This document shows, piece after piece, positions 1 to 7,918 of a stretch of 64,000 nt of DNA. The position numbers and the translations under genes were made by a program. The first letter of the stretch is position 1. The number at the start of each line of letters is the position of its first letter. This DNA comes from Phycicoccus sp. CSK15P-2 (GTDB lineage: Bacteria; Actinomycetota; Actinomycetes; Actinomycetales; Dermatophilaceae). Below the pieces are notes generated by a model. That model did not search any database, was not told the DNA's origin, and was given only the letters and a program-made list of their open reading frames with translations. The stretch lies in assembly GCF_016888005.1 (NCBI RefSeq), contig NZ_JAFDVE010000008.1:124001-188000 (forward strand), read 5' to 3'.

Positions 1-1
1 G

Positions 2-538
2 ACCATGGGGCGGGCCCAAGGTCTCTCGACGGCCGTGCGCGCCGCCGCGCTGGCCCAGCAGCGCGGTGTCCACATGATCTTGCGCCTCGTCGGATCCGGG
101 GCCGACCGGCCGTCCCTGCAACGGCTGGCGCGAGAGACCGGTGGGCCGGTGGAGATCCTGGACCCCGTCCCGCGGCAGCGGATGGCCGAACAGTACGCCT
201 GGGCCGACACCGCGCTGGTCTCGTTGCGTCCGTGGCCGGCCCTGGAATGGACGGTCCCCTCGAAGCTCTACGAGATCATGGGCCTCGGCCTGCACGTGAC
301 GGCCGTCGTGGCCGGAGAGGCACGCGAGATCGTCGAAGGACGCGGCGCCGGTGACGTCTCGGCCCCTGGGGACGTCCCGGGGTTGGCCTCGTTGTGGGAG
401 TCGCTCGCCGCGGACCGGGACCGACTGACCGTGCGTGCGAGCGCACGTGAGTGGGTCGAGGAGCACGCGCACGCGGAAGCCCTGGGGGCACACTACGCGG
501 ATCTCCTCACGTGGGCGGTGGCGTCGCATGGCCGGTGA
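2..538 (+). CDS. GT4-family glycosyltransferase, C-terminal part (5' end outside window)
   Basis: The visible 178 or so residues are the nucleotide-sugar-binding C-lobe of a GT-B glycosyltransferase. A GTMGRAQGL-like opening is followed by a Rossmann segment (LRLVGSG), then VPSKLYEIMGLGL, where the Glu of the E-x7-E type motif usually sits. The frame is open to the left edge, so the N-lobe lies outside the window and the internal ATG at 5 is not a credible start. The stop overlaps the next glycosyltransferase start by 11 bp, so the two are translationally coupled. Its place at the head of an exporter and sugar-nucleotide gene run suggests a cytoplasmic enzyme that extends a surface polysaccharide. 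The donor and acceptor cannot be read from the sequence. Confidence 0.85.
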   Translation, partial: TMGRAQGLSTAVRAAALAQQRGVHMILRLVGSGADRPSLQRLARETGGPVEILDPVPRQRMAEQYAWADTALVSLRPWPALEWTVPSKLYEIMGLGLHVTAVVAGEAREIVEGRGAGDVSAPGDVPGLASLWESLAADRDRLTVRASAREWVEEHAHAEALGAHYADLLTWAVASHGR

Positions 539-2300
539 CCCACGACCGGCCACGCGGCGCGTCGCGGCCCTGGCTCGCAACGTCGGGATGCTCGCCGCCA
601 CGGCCGGCGCGCGTCTCGAGGACGACCCGGTGCGTCTGGCGGTCCTCGCTGTCCGCCGGCTCCCCCTGCGGGCTCGCCGCCCCGTCGCCGCAGCCCTGGT
701 GAGGGGCGGCCGGCGGAGCGGCCGCCCGGTCCTGCACGGGCTGGGCCTGGTGCTCGCCGACCGCCCGGACGAGGCGCGGAGCCTGCTCGGCAGCCGGGTG
801 CCTCCCGGCCGGCTCGCCGGGGAGATCGCCGTCGAGCTGGGTCTCACCCTGCCCACAGATGCTTCGGCCGCGGTGCGGGCCCGTCGGACGTGGCAGCGCG
901 GTGACCTCGCCGGCGCCGTCGAGGTGCTGCGGTCCTCCGATGCCCGGGGCGCACGCCGACAGGCGGCACGACTGGAGTCCGAGCGGCGGACGTACCTGCC
1001 GGGACAGCGTCTTGCCGGGCCTCCGCCCGGGCGGCATCGGCGTCCCGCCGCGTCCGGACGCACCGGCGGCGTCTCGGTGCTCCATCTGCTGACGAACTCG
1101 CTGCCGTGGACCCAGTCCGGCTACGCCCTCCGCTCGCACGGCATCCTGCGTGCGCAGCGGGCCGCCGGAGCGCGGGCGGAGGCCGTGACCCGGGTCGGGT
1201 ACCCGGTCGTCGTGGGTCTGCCCTGGGCTGCGGAGACCGACGTCGTCGACGGCGTGCCCTACCACCGGCTGATCCCGCGTCGGCTCGGGGCGACGCCCGA
1301 GGCGCGCCTCGAGCAGGCGGCGACCCTGCTCGCCGGCCACGTCGACCGCGCTGGTGCCGACGTGCTCCACACGACCACCCACTACGTCAACGGGCTCGTC
1401 GCGGAGGCCGTGGCCCGGTCCCGCGGCGTGCCCTGGGTCTACGAGATGCGCGGGCAGCTGGAGAAGACGTGGCTGGCGACCTTCCCCGCCGGCGAGCGCG
1501 AGACCGTCCGTGCCAGTGAGCGCTACCGGCTCTGGCGTGCCAAGGAGGTCGAGACGGCGCGCGCGGCCGACCACGTCGTCGCGCTGTCGCAGGTGCTCCG
1601 CCGCGAGCTCTGCGCTGCCGGTGTCGACCCGGCACGGGTGTCGGTCGTCCCCAACGCCGTCGACGCCGCACTCGTCGAGGCGGGCCGGACCTCCCCAGCG
1701 CCCCCGGACGCCCGACGTTCGGTGGGGCTCCCGGAGGAGGGCATGTGGGTCGGTACCGTCTCCTCTCTCGTCACGTACGAGGGGCTGGACATCCTGCTCC
1801 ACGCCGTGGCGCGGCTGCGTCGCGAAGGCCTCGACGTGCGCTGTGCGATCGTCGGCGACGGGTCCGCCCGTGCCGGGCTCGTCCGGCTCGCCGGGACGCT
1901 GGGACTCGACGGTGCCGCGGTTCTTCCCGGTCGGGTGGACCGCAGCGCCGCGACCGCCTGGGTCTGGGCACTCGACCTCGTGGCCACCCCGCGGCGGGAC
2001 ACCGAGGTGACCCGGAGCGTGACCCCGCTCAAGCCGGTGGAGGCGATGGCGCTCGGACGCCCCGTCGTCGTGAGCGACCTGCCGGCGCTCGCGGAGGTCG
2101 TCGGCGACGAGGGCGCCGGTCTACTCGTGACCCCGGAGGATCCGGACGCCCTGGCGGATACGATTCGAGAGCTGTACGCCGACCCCCTGCGCAGGTCGGA
2201 GATCGCTGGTCGAGGGCGCGAGGTCGCCGCGACGCGGACCTGGCAGGAGATGGCCCGGCGGTACCTGTCCGTCTACCAGACCCTCGGGAGCGCCCGGTGA
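528..2300 (+). CDS. GT4-family glycosyltransferase with N-terminal helical extension
   Basis: A 590-residue protein. The ATG at 528 overlaps the previous stop; upstream in-frame starts would run deep into that gene. The first 180 or so residues are Arg/Ala-rich and helical without a transmembrane segment. A GT-B N-lobe follows (VLHLLTNSLPWTQSGYALR, then YEMRGQLEKTW), and a C-lobe with EGLDILLHAVARL and KPVEAMALGRPVVVSD. Its N-lobe clearly resembles those of the genes at 13283-16060 and 18609-20927, so the three form a local paralogous set. It probably transfers a sugar to a lipid-linked intermediate on the cytoplasmic face. The stop overlaps the ABC permease start (GTGA), which indicates one operon. 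Confidence 0.88.
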   Translation: MAGDPRPATRRVAALARNVGMLAATAGARLEDDPVRLAVLAVRRLPLRARRPVAAALVRGGRRSGRPVLHGLGLVLADRPDEARSLLGSRVPPGRLAGEIAVELGLTLPTDASAAVRARRTWQRGDLAGAVEVLRSSDARGARRQAARLESERRTYLPGQRLAGPPPGRHRRPAASGRTGGVSVLHLLTNSLPWTQSGYALRSHGILRAQRAAGARAEAVTRVGYPVVVGLPWAAETDVVDGVPYHRLIPRRLGATPEARLEQAATLLAGHVDRAGADVLHTTTHYVNGLVAEAVARSRGVPWVYEMRGQLEKTWLATFPAGERETVRASERYRLWRAKEVETARAADHVVALSQVLRRELCAAGVDPARVSVVPNAVDAALVEAGRTSPAPPDARRSVGLPEEGMWVGTVSSLVTYEGLDILLHAVARLRREGLDVRCAIVGDGSARAGLVRLAGTLGLDGAAVLPGRVDRSAATAWVWALDLVATPRRDTEVTRSVTPLKPVEAMALGRPVVVSDLPALAEVVGDEGAGLLVTPEDPDALADTIRELYADPLRRSEIAGRGREVAATRTWQEMARRYLSVYQTLGSAR

Positions 2301-3175
2301 GCCCATCCACCTCCGCAGGCGTCCCCCTCGTCGTCGAGGACGTCGACGTCAGCCGCCTGCGCCCCGTCGGCCGGCGCCCCAACATCGCCCGGTACATCGC
2401 GAACCTCTGGGGCCGCCGGCACTTCATCGTCGCCGACTCGCGGGTCCGTGCCCTCTCCGGTGAACGCGACACCATCCTCGGCAGGTTCTGGCTCGTCGGC
2501 AGGCCCCTCCTCGACGGCGTCACCTTCTTCCTGATCTTCGGGGTGCTTCTCAACGCCTCCCGGGGCATCGACAACTACATCGGCTTCCTCCTCATCGGTG
2601 TGTTCCTCTTCACCTGGACCTCGCAGTCACTGACGCAAGGCGCAGCCTCCCTCAACTCGGGGCGCAACCTCATCCGTGGTTTCGCGTTCCCGCGGGCGTC
2701 CATCCCTCTCGCGCTCGCGCTCCGGGAGGCCATCGCGATGGGCCCCCGACTGCTCACCCTCGTGGCGATGATCCTCGTCATCCCGCCGCACGCGCAGATC
2801 TCCTGGTACTGGGTGCTCTTTCCCGGGGTCCTCGTCCTCCAGGGGATGTTCAACGTGGGGGTCGTCCTCTACGCGGCCCGCCTCGTGCACGCGGTTCCCG
2901 ACCTGCGTCTCCTGCTCGGCTTCTCGTCCCGGCTCTGGATGTACGGCTCGGGCGTCATGTACTCGATCGACCGGTTCGTCGAGCATCCCCAGGCGCTCGC
3001 GGTGATGCAGCTCAACCCGGCCTACTGCGTGCTCGAGATCAGCCGTGACCTCCTGCTCTACGCGACGCTTCCCGAGCCGCGGCTGTGGCTGACCCTCGCC
3101 GCGTGGGCGGCCGCCACCCCCGTGCTCGGCTTCCTCTACTTCTGGCAGGGCGAGGAGGAGTACGGCCGTGAGTGA
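2297..3175 (+). CDS. ABC-2 type polysaccharide exporter permease (Wzm/TagG-like)
   Basis: A 292-residue membrane protein. The GTG at 2297 overlaps the preceding TGA, and longer in-frame starts fall inside the glycosyltransferase gene. A cytoplasmic N-terminus of about 65 residues is followed by six hydrophobic segments typical of ABC2_membrane permeases, such as LLDGVTFFLIFGVLL, IGFLLIGVFLFTW and LTLAAWAAATPVLGFLYFW. The loop with NLIRGFAFPRASIPLA is the usual coupling region of Wzm/TagG/RfbD proteins. With the ATPase that overlaps its 3' end it should export a completed or lipid-linked polysaccharide across the membrane. No Wzx/Wzy is present, so an ABC-dependent route is favoured. Confidence 0.9.
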   Translation: MSPSTSAGVPLVVEDVDVSRLRPVGRRPNIARYIANLWGRRHFIVADSRVRALSGERDTILGRFWLVGRPLLDGVTFFLIFGVLLNASRGIDNYIGFLLIGVFLFTWTSQSLTQGAASLNSGRNLIRGFAFPRASIPLALALREAIAMGPRLLTLVAMILVIPPHAQISWYWVLFPGVLVLQGMFNVGVVLYAARLVHAVPDLRLLLGFSSRLWMYGSGVMYSIDRFVEHPQALAVMQLNPAYCVLEISRDLLLYATLPEPRLWLTLAAWAAATPVLGFLYFWQGEEEYGRE

Positions 3176-4076
3176 GCTGTCCTCGCCGGTCCCCCGCGAC
3201 GGCATCCCCCTCGGTGAGCCCACGGTCAGCGTGCGCCGGCTGTCCGTGCACTACCGCGTCGCCAGCACCGAGCTGGGTGCCACGCTCACCCGCCGCGACC
3301 GGGTCCGTCGCCGGGTCGGTCTGCCCCGGACGGTCACGGTCAGGGCGTTGGACGACGTGTCCTTCGTCGCCCGGGCGGGGGAGTCGATCGGTGTCGTGGG
3401 CCAGAACGGCTCCGGCAAGAGCACCTTGCTGCGCATCGTCGCCGGCCTCGAGACACCGACGAGTGGCGAGGTGCTCGCGACCTCGACCCCGACGTTCCTC
3501 AGCGTCAACGCGGCCCTCGTCCCGGAGGTCTCCGGGCTGCAGAACATCCGTCTCGGGCTGCTGGCCATGGGCCGCTCGCCGGCGGAGGTGGACGAGCTGG
3601 TCCCGGACGTCATCAAGCTCGCCGGGATCGGCAACGCCGTGCACCGCCCGATGCGCTCGTACTCCTCGGGGATGGGCGCCCGCCTGCGGTTCGCCATCGC
3701 CGCGGCGGCCCGCCCGGAGATCCTCTTGATCGACGAGGCCCTTGCCACCGGCGACGCCGCGTCGAAGGAGCGGAGCGAGAAGCGGATGGCGGAGATCAGG
3801 TCGACCGCCGGCACGATCTTCCTCGTCTCGCACGCCGCCCAGACCATCGAGGAGATGTGCACGCGGGCGATCTGGCTGCACGACGGCGAGCTCGTCCTCG
3901 ACGGCCCGGCCGAGGAGACCGCACGCTCCTACCGGTGGTGGGCGTGGAACGTCGCCAAGGGCGAGGACGACGTCGCCGCCGACGTCCTGGAGAAGTGCCG
4001 GGCCCGGCTCCGTGCGACGCTGGTCCGGCACGAGGACCCGAAGCAGCACATCCCCCGTCATTCCCCTGCCTCCTGA
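3168..4076 (+). CDS. ABC transporter ATPase for polysaccharide export (Wzt/TagH-like)
   Basis: A 302-residue ATPase starting at GTG 3168, 8 bp inside the permease gene. Walker A (GQNGSGKST, about residue 78), the YSSGM signature (about 165), Walker B (ILLIDEA, about 186) and the H-loop (VSHAA, about 220) are all intact, so it should hydrolyse ATP. Only about 45 basic residues follow the nucleotide-binding domain. The beta-sandwich O-antigen-binding domain of E. coli O8/O9-type Wzt is therefore absent, and export is probably not tied to a terminal cap in that way. It resembles TagH/KpsT-type partners. The wecB ribosome-binding site overlaps its stop. Confidence 0.9.
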   Translation: MSELSSPVPRDGIPLGEPTVSVRRLSVHYRVASTELGATLTRRDRVRRRVGLPRTVTVRALDDVSFVARAGESIGVVGQNGSGKSTLLRIVAGLETPTSGEVLATSTPTFLSVNAALVPEVSGLQNIRLGLLAMGRSPAEVDELVPDVIKLAGIGNAVHRPMRSYSSGMGARLRFAIAAAARPEILLIDEALATGDAASKERSEKRMAEIRSTAGTIFLVSHAAQTIEEMCTRAIWLHDGELVLDGPAEETARSYRWWAWNVAKGEDDVAADVLEKCRARLRATLVRHEDPKQHIPRHSPAS

Positions 4077-4088
4077 GGAGTACCACGC

Positions 4089-5234
4089 ATGTCCCGCCGC
4101 GTCATGACGGTCTACGGCACCAGGCCCGAGGCCATCAAGGTGGCCCCCGTCGTCCGGGCGCTCGAGAAACACTCCGAGCTCGAGTCGGTCACCGTCGTCA
4201 CGGGCCAGCACCGCGAGATGTTGGACCAGGTCAACGCCATCTTCGGGATCACGCCCGACCACGACCTCGACGTCTTCGCCCACGGACAGACCCTCAACGG
4301 CCTCATGGCCAAGGTCTTCGGCCGGCTCGACCCGGTGCTCGTCGACGAGCAGCCCGACGCCGTCCTCGTGCAGGGTGACACCTCGACCGTGGCGGCCGCC
4401 TCGATCGCCGCGTTCTACCGGGGGATCCCGGTCGTCCACCTCGAGGCCGGGCTGCGCAGCGGCGACATCCACTCGCCGTTCCCCGAGGAGGCCAACCGCC
4501 GGCTGACGAGCCAGGTGACGGCGCTGCACCTGGCGCCGACCCCGACCTCCCGCGAGAACCTCCTGCGCGAGGCCACCGACCCGGGGACGGTCGTGGTCAC
4601 GGGCAACACCGTGATCGACGCGCTGCTGCACACGGTCGAGCAGGACATCCCGTTCACCGACGACCGCCTGGCACGGCTGGAGAAGGAAGGCCGCCCGCTC
4701 CTGCTCGTCACGACCCACCGGCGGGAGAGCTGGGGCGGGGCGATGGAAGGGGTCGGGCGGGCGCTCGGCCGCCTGGCCGCCGCCTACCCGGACACCACGG
4801 TCGTCCTGCCGGCACACCGCAACCCCATCGTCCGCGAGGCGATCCTGCCGCACGTCAAGAGCTACGAGAACGTGCTGGTCACCGAACCGATGGCCTACGG
4901 CGAGTTCACCCGCCTCATGGCACTGGCCACGGTGGTCCTCACGGACTCCGGCGGAGTGCAGGAGGAGGCTCCCTCGCTCGGTAAGCCGGTGCTCGTCATG
5001 CGGGAGAACACCGAGCGCCCGGAGGCGGTCGACGCCGGCACGGTCCGGCTCATCGGGACCGACGAGGAACGGGTCGTCGAGGAGGTGTCCCGGCTGTTCG
5101 ACGTCGAGAGCGCCCATCGGGCGATGGCGAACGCCGTGAACCCCTACGGCGACGGGAAGGCGGCTGCGCGCTCCGTGGCCGCGATCGCCGCGACGTTCGG
5201 GCTCGGGGAGCGACTGCCCGACTTCGGGTCGTGA
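4089..5234 (+). CDS. wecB: UDP-N-acetylglucosamine 2-epimerase (non-hydrolysing)
   Basis: A 381-residue full-length Epimerase_2 protein. The ATG at 4089 follows a GAGGAG ribosome-binding site 8 nt upstream. Family motifs are present in order: GTRPEAIKVAPV, VQGDTSTVAAAS, HLEAGLRSGD, PEEANRR, THRRES and DSGGVQEEAPSLGKPVL. These carry the expected catalytic Asp, two Glu and His. The enzyme interconverts UDP-GlcNAc and UDP-ManNAc in the cytoplasm. Its partner dehydrogenase (wecC, 20933-22177) lies in the converging operon, so together they supply UDP-ManNAcA for the polymer exported by the adjacent ABC transporter. The stop overlaps the next start. Confidence 0.95.
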   Translation: MSRRVMTVYGTRPEAIKVAPVVRALEKHSELESVTVVTGQHREMLDQVNAIFGITPDHDLDVFAHGQTLNGLMAKVFGRLDPVLVDEQPDAVLVQGDTSTVAAASIAAFYRGIPVVHLEAGLRSGDIHSPFPEEANRRLTSQVTALHLAPTPTSRENLLREATDPGTVVVTGNTVIDALLHTVEQDIPFTDDRLARLEKEGRPLLLVTTHRRESWGGAMEGVGRALGRLAAAYPDTTVVLPAHRNPIVREAILPHVKSYENVLVTEPMAYGEFTRLMALATVVLTDSGGVQEEAPSLGKPVLVMRENTERPEAVDAGTVRLIGTDEERVVEEVSRLFDVESAHRAMANAVNPYGDGKAAARSVAAIAATFGLGERLPDFGS

Positions 5235-6034
5235 CCGCTCCGGAACGGCCCCACGCCCCAGCGCGGACGGTCCTCATCTACGGCAGCTGCGTCTCGCGTG
5301 ACACTTTCGAGTACCTGCAGCCGCTCGGCTACCGCCTCGTCGACTACGTCGCGCGCCAGAGCCTGGTCAGCGCCTTCAGCGCGGTGGACACCGCGCTGCT
5401 CGTCCCGTTCGAGGCCGACTCGGCCTTCCAGCGCAGGATGCTCGAGAACGACTGGCGTGCGAGCCTCGTCCCCACTCTGGAAGCCAAGGGCGGCCGGGCG
5501 GACGTGCTGCTTTGGGATCTCTGTGACGAGCGCCTCGGCATCCGTGAGCTCTCCGATGGGGGCTTCGTCACGAGGTCGGTCGACCTCATCTCGACCGGGG
5601 TGGACGCCCGCATGACGGGGCTCAGCGCCCTCGTCGACCTCGGCAGCCCCCGTCATCTCGAGCTCTGGACGGAGGCGCTGAGCTCCTGGCGCTCGTTGCT
5701 CTCCCGGGCAGGGCTGCTCGAGCGGCTCGTGCTGCTCGCCCCGCCCTGGGCCGAGAAGACACGGGACGGGGCGGCGTCTCCGACGAGCTTCGGACGCACC
5801 GCCCGGCAGGCGAACGCGCTCTTCGACATCTACCACGAGCGCGCCGCGAACCTGCTCGGCTGCCCTGTGGTCTCGCTCGACCGGGGCGAGGCGCGCAGCG
5901 ACTCCGACCACCGCTGGGGCCTCGCGCCGTTCCACTACACCGAACAGAACTACGTCTCACTCGCCGCCGGGATCGACTCCGCGGTCTCTGCGCTGCTCCA
6001 GGACGGCGTGGCCGACACGAGGCCGGGCGGATGA
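5231..6034 (+). CDS. DUF6270-type protein of polysaccharide loci
   Basis: A 267-residue protein starting at GTG 5231, overlapping the wecB stop. Its opening beta-strand ends in GSCVSRD (residues 18-24), characteristic of a family found in capsule and glycan loci and annotated as DUF6270. The family resembles SGNH-type or acyl-transfer folds but has no proven reaction that I can name. Other conserved-looking parts are LLWDLCDERLG and, near the C-terminus, APFHYTEQNYVSLA. No signal peptide or transmembrane segment is seen, so it is probably cytoplasmic. Translational coupling on both sides puts it in the polymer operon. A role in adding or removing a non-sugar substituent is an inference only. 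Confidence 0.7.
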   Translation: MTAPERPHAPARTVLIYGSCVSRDTFEYLQPLGYRLVDYVARQSLVSAFSAVDTALLVPFEADSAFQRRMLENDWRASLVPTLEAKGGRADVLLWDLCDERLGIRELSDGGFVTRSVDLISTGVDARMTGLSALVDLGSPRHLELWTEALSSWRSLLSRAGLLERLVLLAPPWAEKTRDGAASPTSFGRTARQANALFDIYHERAANLLGCPVVSLDRGEARSDSDHRWGLAPFHYTEQNYVSLAAGIDSAVSALLQDGVADTRPGG

Positions 6035-7515
6035 GCCGCCACATCGAGCCGGGAACGACCGGAACACCCGCTGACGCGGCGCCGCCACTCCCGCAGGGGA
6101 GCGGCAGGTCCCCTAGGCTGTCCGGGGATGGGCGGGACAGTGTGGACGACGCGGACCGACTCCGCCCGCAGCTCGACGTCGCCGGGTCTGCACAACCCGG
6201 CGACGTCCACCCCTCCGACCCTGTGACGACGACCATGACCGACATCTTCGACACGACGACCACGGCCGCAGAGACCGACGAGTCGGACACCGAGGACGCC
6301 GTGTCCGAGTTCGCCTCGGTCACGACGGACGAGCAGGAGGAGTGGCGGGGACCTGTGTCGGACCGGCGGGCCCAGGTCCTGCTCGTGGCCAACACCTACC
6401 CGAGCGACCAGGCCCTGTACCGCAACGCCTTCATCCACCGCCGGGTCCTCGCCTACCTCGAGGCAGGCATCGACGTCGAGGTCTACTACCTCCATCCACC
6501 GGTCGAGGAGAGCTACGGCTATCTGTTCGACGGTGTCCAGGTCACGGTCGGGGGGCCGGCGGACTACGAGCAGCGCATCGCTGCGCACCGATACCGGACG
6601 ATCCTGGTGCACTTCGCGAACGAGCACATGATCCGGCCCGTCGTGGAACACCAGCCGGAGACGCCCGTCATCGTGTGGGTGCACGGGTTCGAGGCCGAGG
6701 CCTGGCACCGCCGATGGTTCAACTTCACCGACAGCGCGACCCAGATCCGGCAGGCCCTCGCGAAGCGGGACGACTACCACGTCGACCAGCTCCGCCTCAT
6801 GGGCCGGCTCATGTCAGCCACCGACCTCGACGTGCGCATCGTCCATGTCTCGGACTGGTTCCGGCGGAACATCGTCGAGCCGGACACCGGAGTGTCGACC
6901 CGTCATCCGTACGTGATCCCGAACATCGTCGACGGCGACTTCTTCCCCTACCGCGAGAAGGAACCCGAGCATCGCCTGCGAGTCCTGTCGATCCGCCCGT
7001 TCGCCTCGCACAAGTACGCCAACGACCAGACGGTGGCAGCCATCCTCGAGCTCTCGACCCGCCCGTTCTTCGACCGCCTGAGCTTCACCATCCGGGGCGA
7101 GGGGCCGATGTTCGCCGAGACAGTCTCTCCACTGCGGGACCTACCCTCGGTCTCCGTCCAGGAGGGTTTCCTCCGTCAGGAGGAGATCGCCGAGCTCCAC
7201 GTGGAGCACGGCGTCTTCCTGGCTCCCACCCGGTTCGACTCGCAGGGCGTCTCGATGTGCGAGGCGATGGCGAGTGGGCTCGTCCCTGTGTCGACCGCCA
7301 TCGCGGCGATCCCGGAGTTCGTGGAAGACCGTGTCACGGGCCTGCTGACGGCTCCTGAGGACCCTGCGGGCCTGGCCGACCGGATCGAGATGCTCTACTA
7401 CAACCCGGAGCTGTTCCAGCGGCTGTCCGAGAGTGCTGCGCGACGCGTCCGTGAGCAGTGTGGTCACGAGGCAACCGTCAGCCGGGAGATCGAGATGATC
7501 GGACGAGACCTGTGA
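6031..7515 (+). CDS. GT4-family glycosyltransferase with acidic, disordered N-terminus
   Basis: Up to 494 residues from the ATG at 6031, which overlaps the previous stop. The first 115 or so residues are Pro/Asp/Thr-rich and look disordered. The folded part begins near QVLLVANTYPSDQALYRNAFIHRR, the GT-B N-lobe. The C-lobe carries VLSIRPFASHKYAN, FDSQGVSMCEAMASGLVPVSTA and a final helix. The start is uncertain: a -10-like TAGGCT at 6114-6119 and the in-frame ATG at 6235 permit a shorter 426-residue product with its own promoter. It is predicted to be a cytoplasmic glycosyltransferase for the same surface polymer; the donor is unknown. The next gene overlaps its stop. Confidence 0.82.
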   Translation: MSRHIEPGTTGTPADAAPPLPQGSGRSPRLSGDGRDSVDDADRLRPQLDVAGSAQPGDVHPSDPVTTTMTDIFDTTTTAAETDESDTEDAVSEFASVTTDEQEEWRGPVSDRRAQVLLVANTYPSDQALYRNAFIHRRVLAYLEAGIDVEVYYLHPPVEESYGYLFDGVQVTVGGPADYEQRIAAHRYRTILVHFANEHMIRPVVEHQPETPVIVWVHGFEAEAWHRRWFNFTDSATQIRQALAKRDDYHVDQLRLMGRLMSATDLDVRIVHVSDWFRRNIVEPDTGVSTRHPYVIPNIVDGDFFPYREKEPEHRLRVLSIRPFASHKYANDQTVAAILELSTRPFFDRLSFTIRGEGPMFAETVSPLRDLPSVSVQEGFLRQEEIAELHVEHGVFLAPTRFDSQGVSMCEAMASGLVPVSTAIAAIPEFVEDRVTGLLTAPEDPAGLADRIEMLYYNPELFQRLSESAARRVREQCGHEATVSREIEMIGRDL

Positions 7516-7913
7516 CGGGCCTGGAGCCGGTCGACTGGAAGTCGGCGTACGCCTACCTCGAGCTCGAGCTGGAGTCGGTACTTCTCCGCGTCGCCGAGCG
7601 CCTGGAGCAGCTGGAGGCCGGAGCAGGTGGGGTCGGTTTCGCCCACGTGCGAGCCGTCACGCTGTGGCAGCAGGAGTCGGGAGACCTCGAGAGCGTCGTC
7701 GTGGCGGACGGTGCCTCCCTGTCCTACGAGTTCGCCGTGTACCGCGACGAGGTGCTCGTGCGCGAGCAGACCAACGGCCCCTCCAACACCCTGCGCTGGA
7801 CCCCGAGCCGGTCGGGGACCTACCGCGTTCACGGCGTCGCCACGAGCGCCTCCGGGGGAGAAGCTGACAGCGCGTCCTCCGTGGACCTGACCGTCACGGT
7901 GGCGGAGAGGTGA
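7512..7913 (+). CDS. small coiled-helix plus beta-sandwich protein, function unknown
   Basis: 133 residues from GTG 7512, overlapping the upstream stop. Residues 5-38 form an acidic amphipathic helix (YAYLELELESVLLRVAERLE). The remainder looks like a small Ig/three-Y type beta-sandwich (LSYEFAVYRDEVLV, then TLRWTPSRSGTYRVHGVA). No signal peptide is visible, which is unusual for an Ig-like module, so it may be an intracellular accessory or assembly factor. It sits between two glycosyltransferases with tight spacing and is therefore co-expressed with them. I do not recognise a named family. Confidence 0.65.
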   Translation: MTGLEPVDWKSAYAYLELELESVLLRVAERLEQLEAGAGGVGFAHVRAVTLWQQESGDLESVVVADGASLSYEFAVYRDEVLVREQTNGPSNTLRWTPSRSGTYRVHGVATSASGGEADSASSVDLTVTVAER

Positions 7914-7918
7914 CGACC

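Noticed and set aside
435-527. Earlier in-frame start for the second glycosyltransferase
   Set aside because: It would overlap about 100 bp of the preceding gene and adds Arg-rich residues unlike the family; the ATG at 528 gives the usual short overlap.
3039-5117. 692-codon open frame on the minus strand
   Set aside because: It lies antisense to the intact ABC ATPase and wecB genes; high-GC sequence gives long open shadow frames. The translation has low-complexity Arg/Asp/Gly character and no domain.
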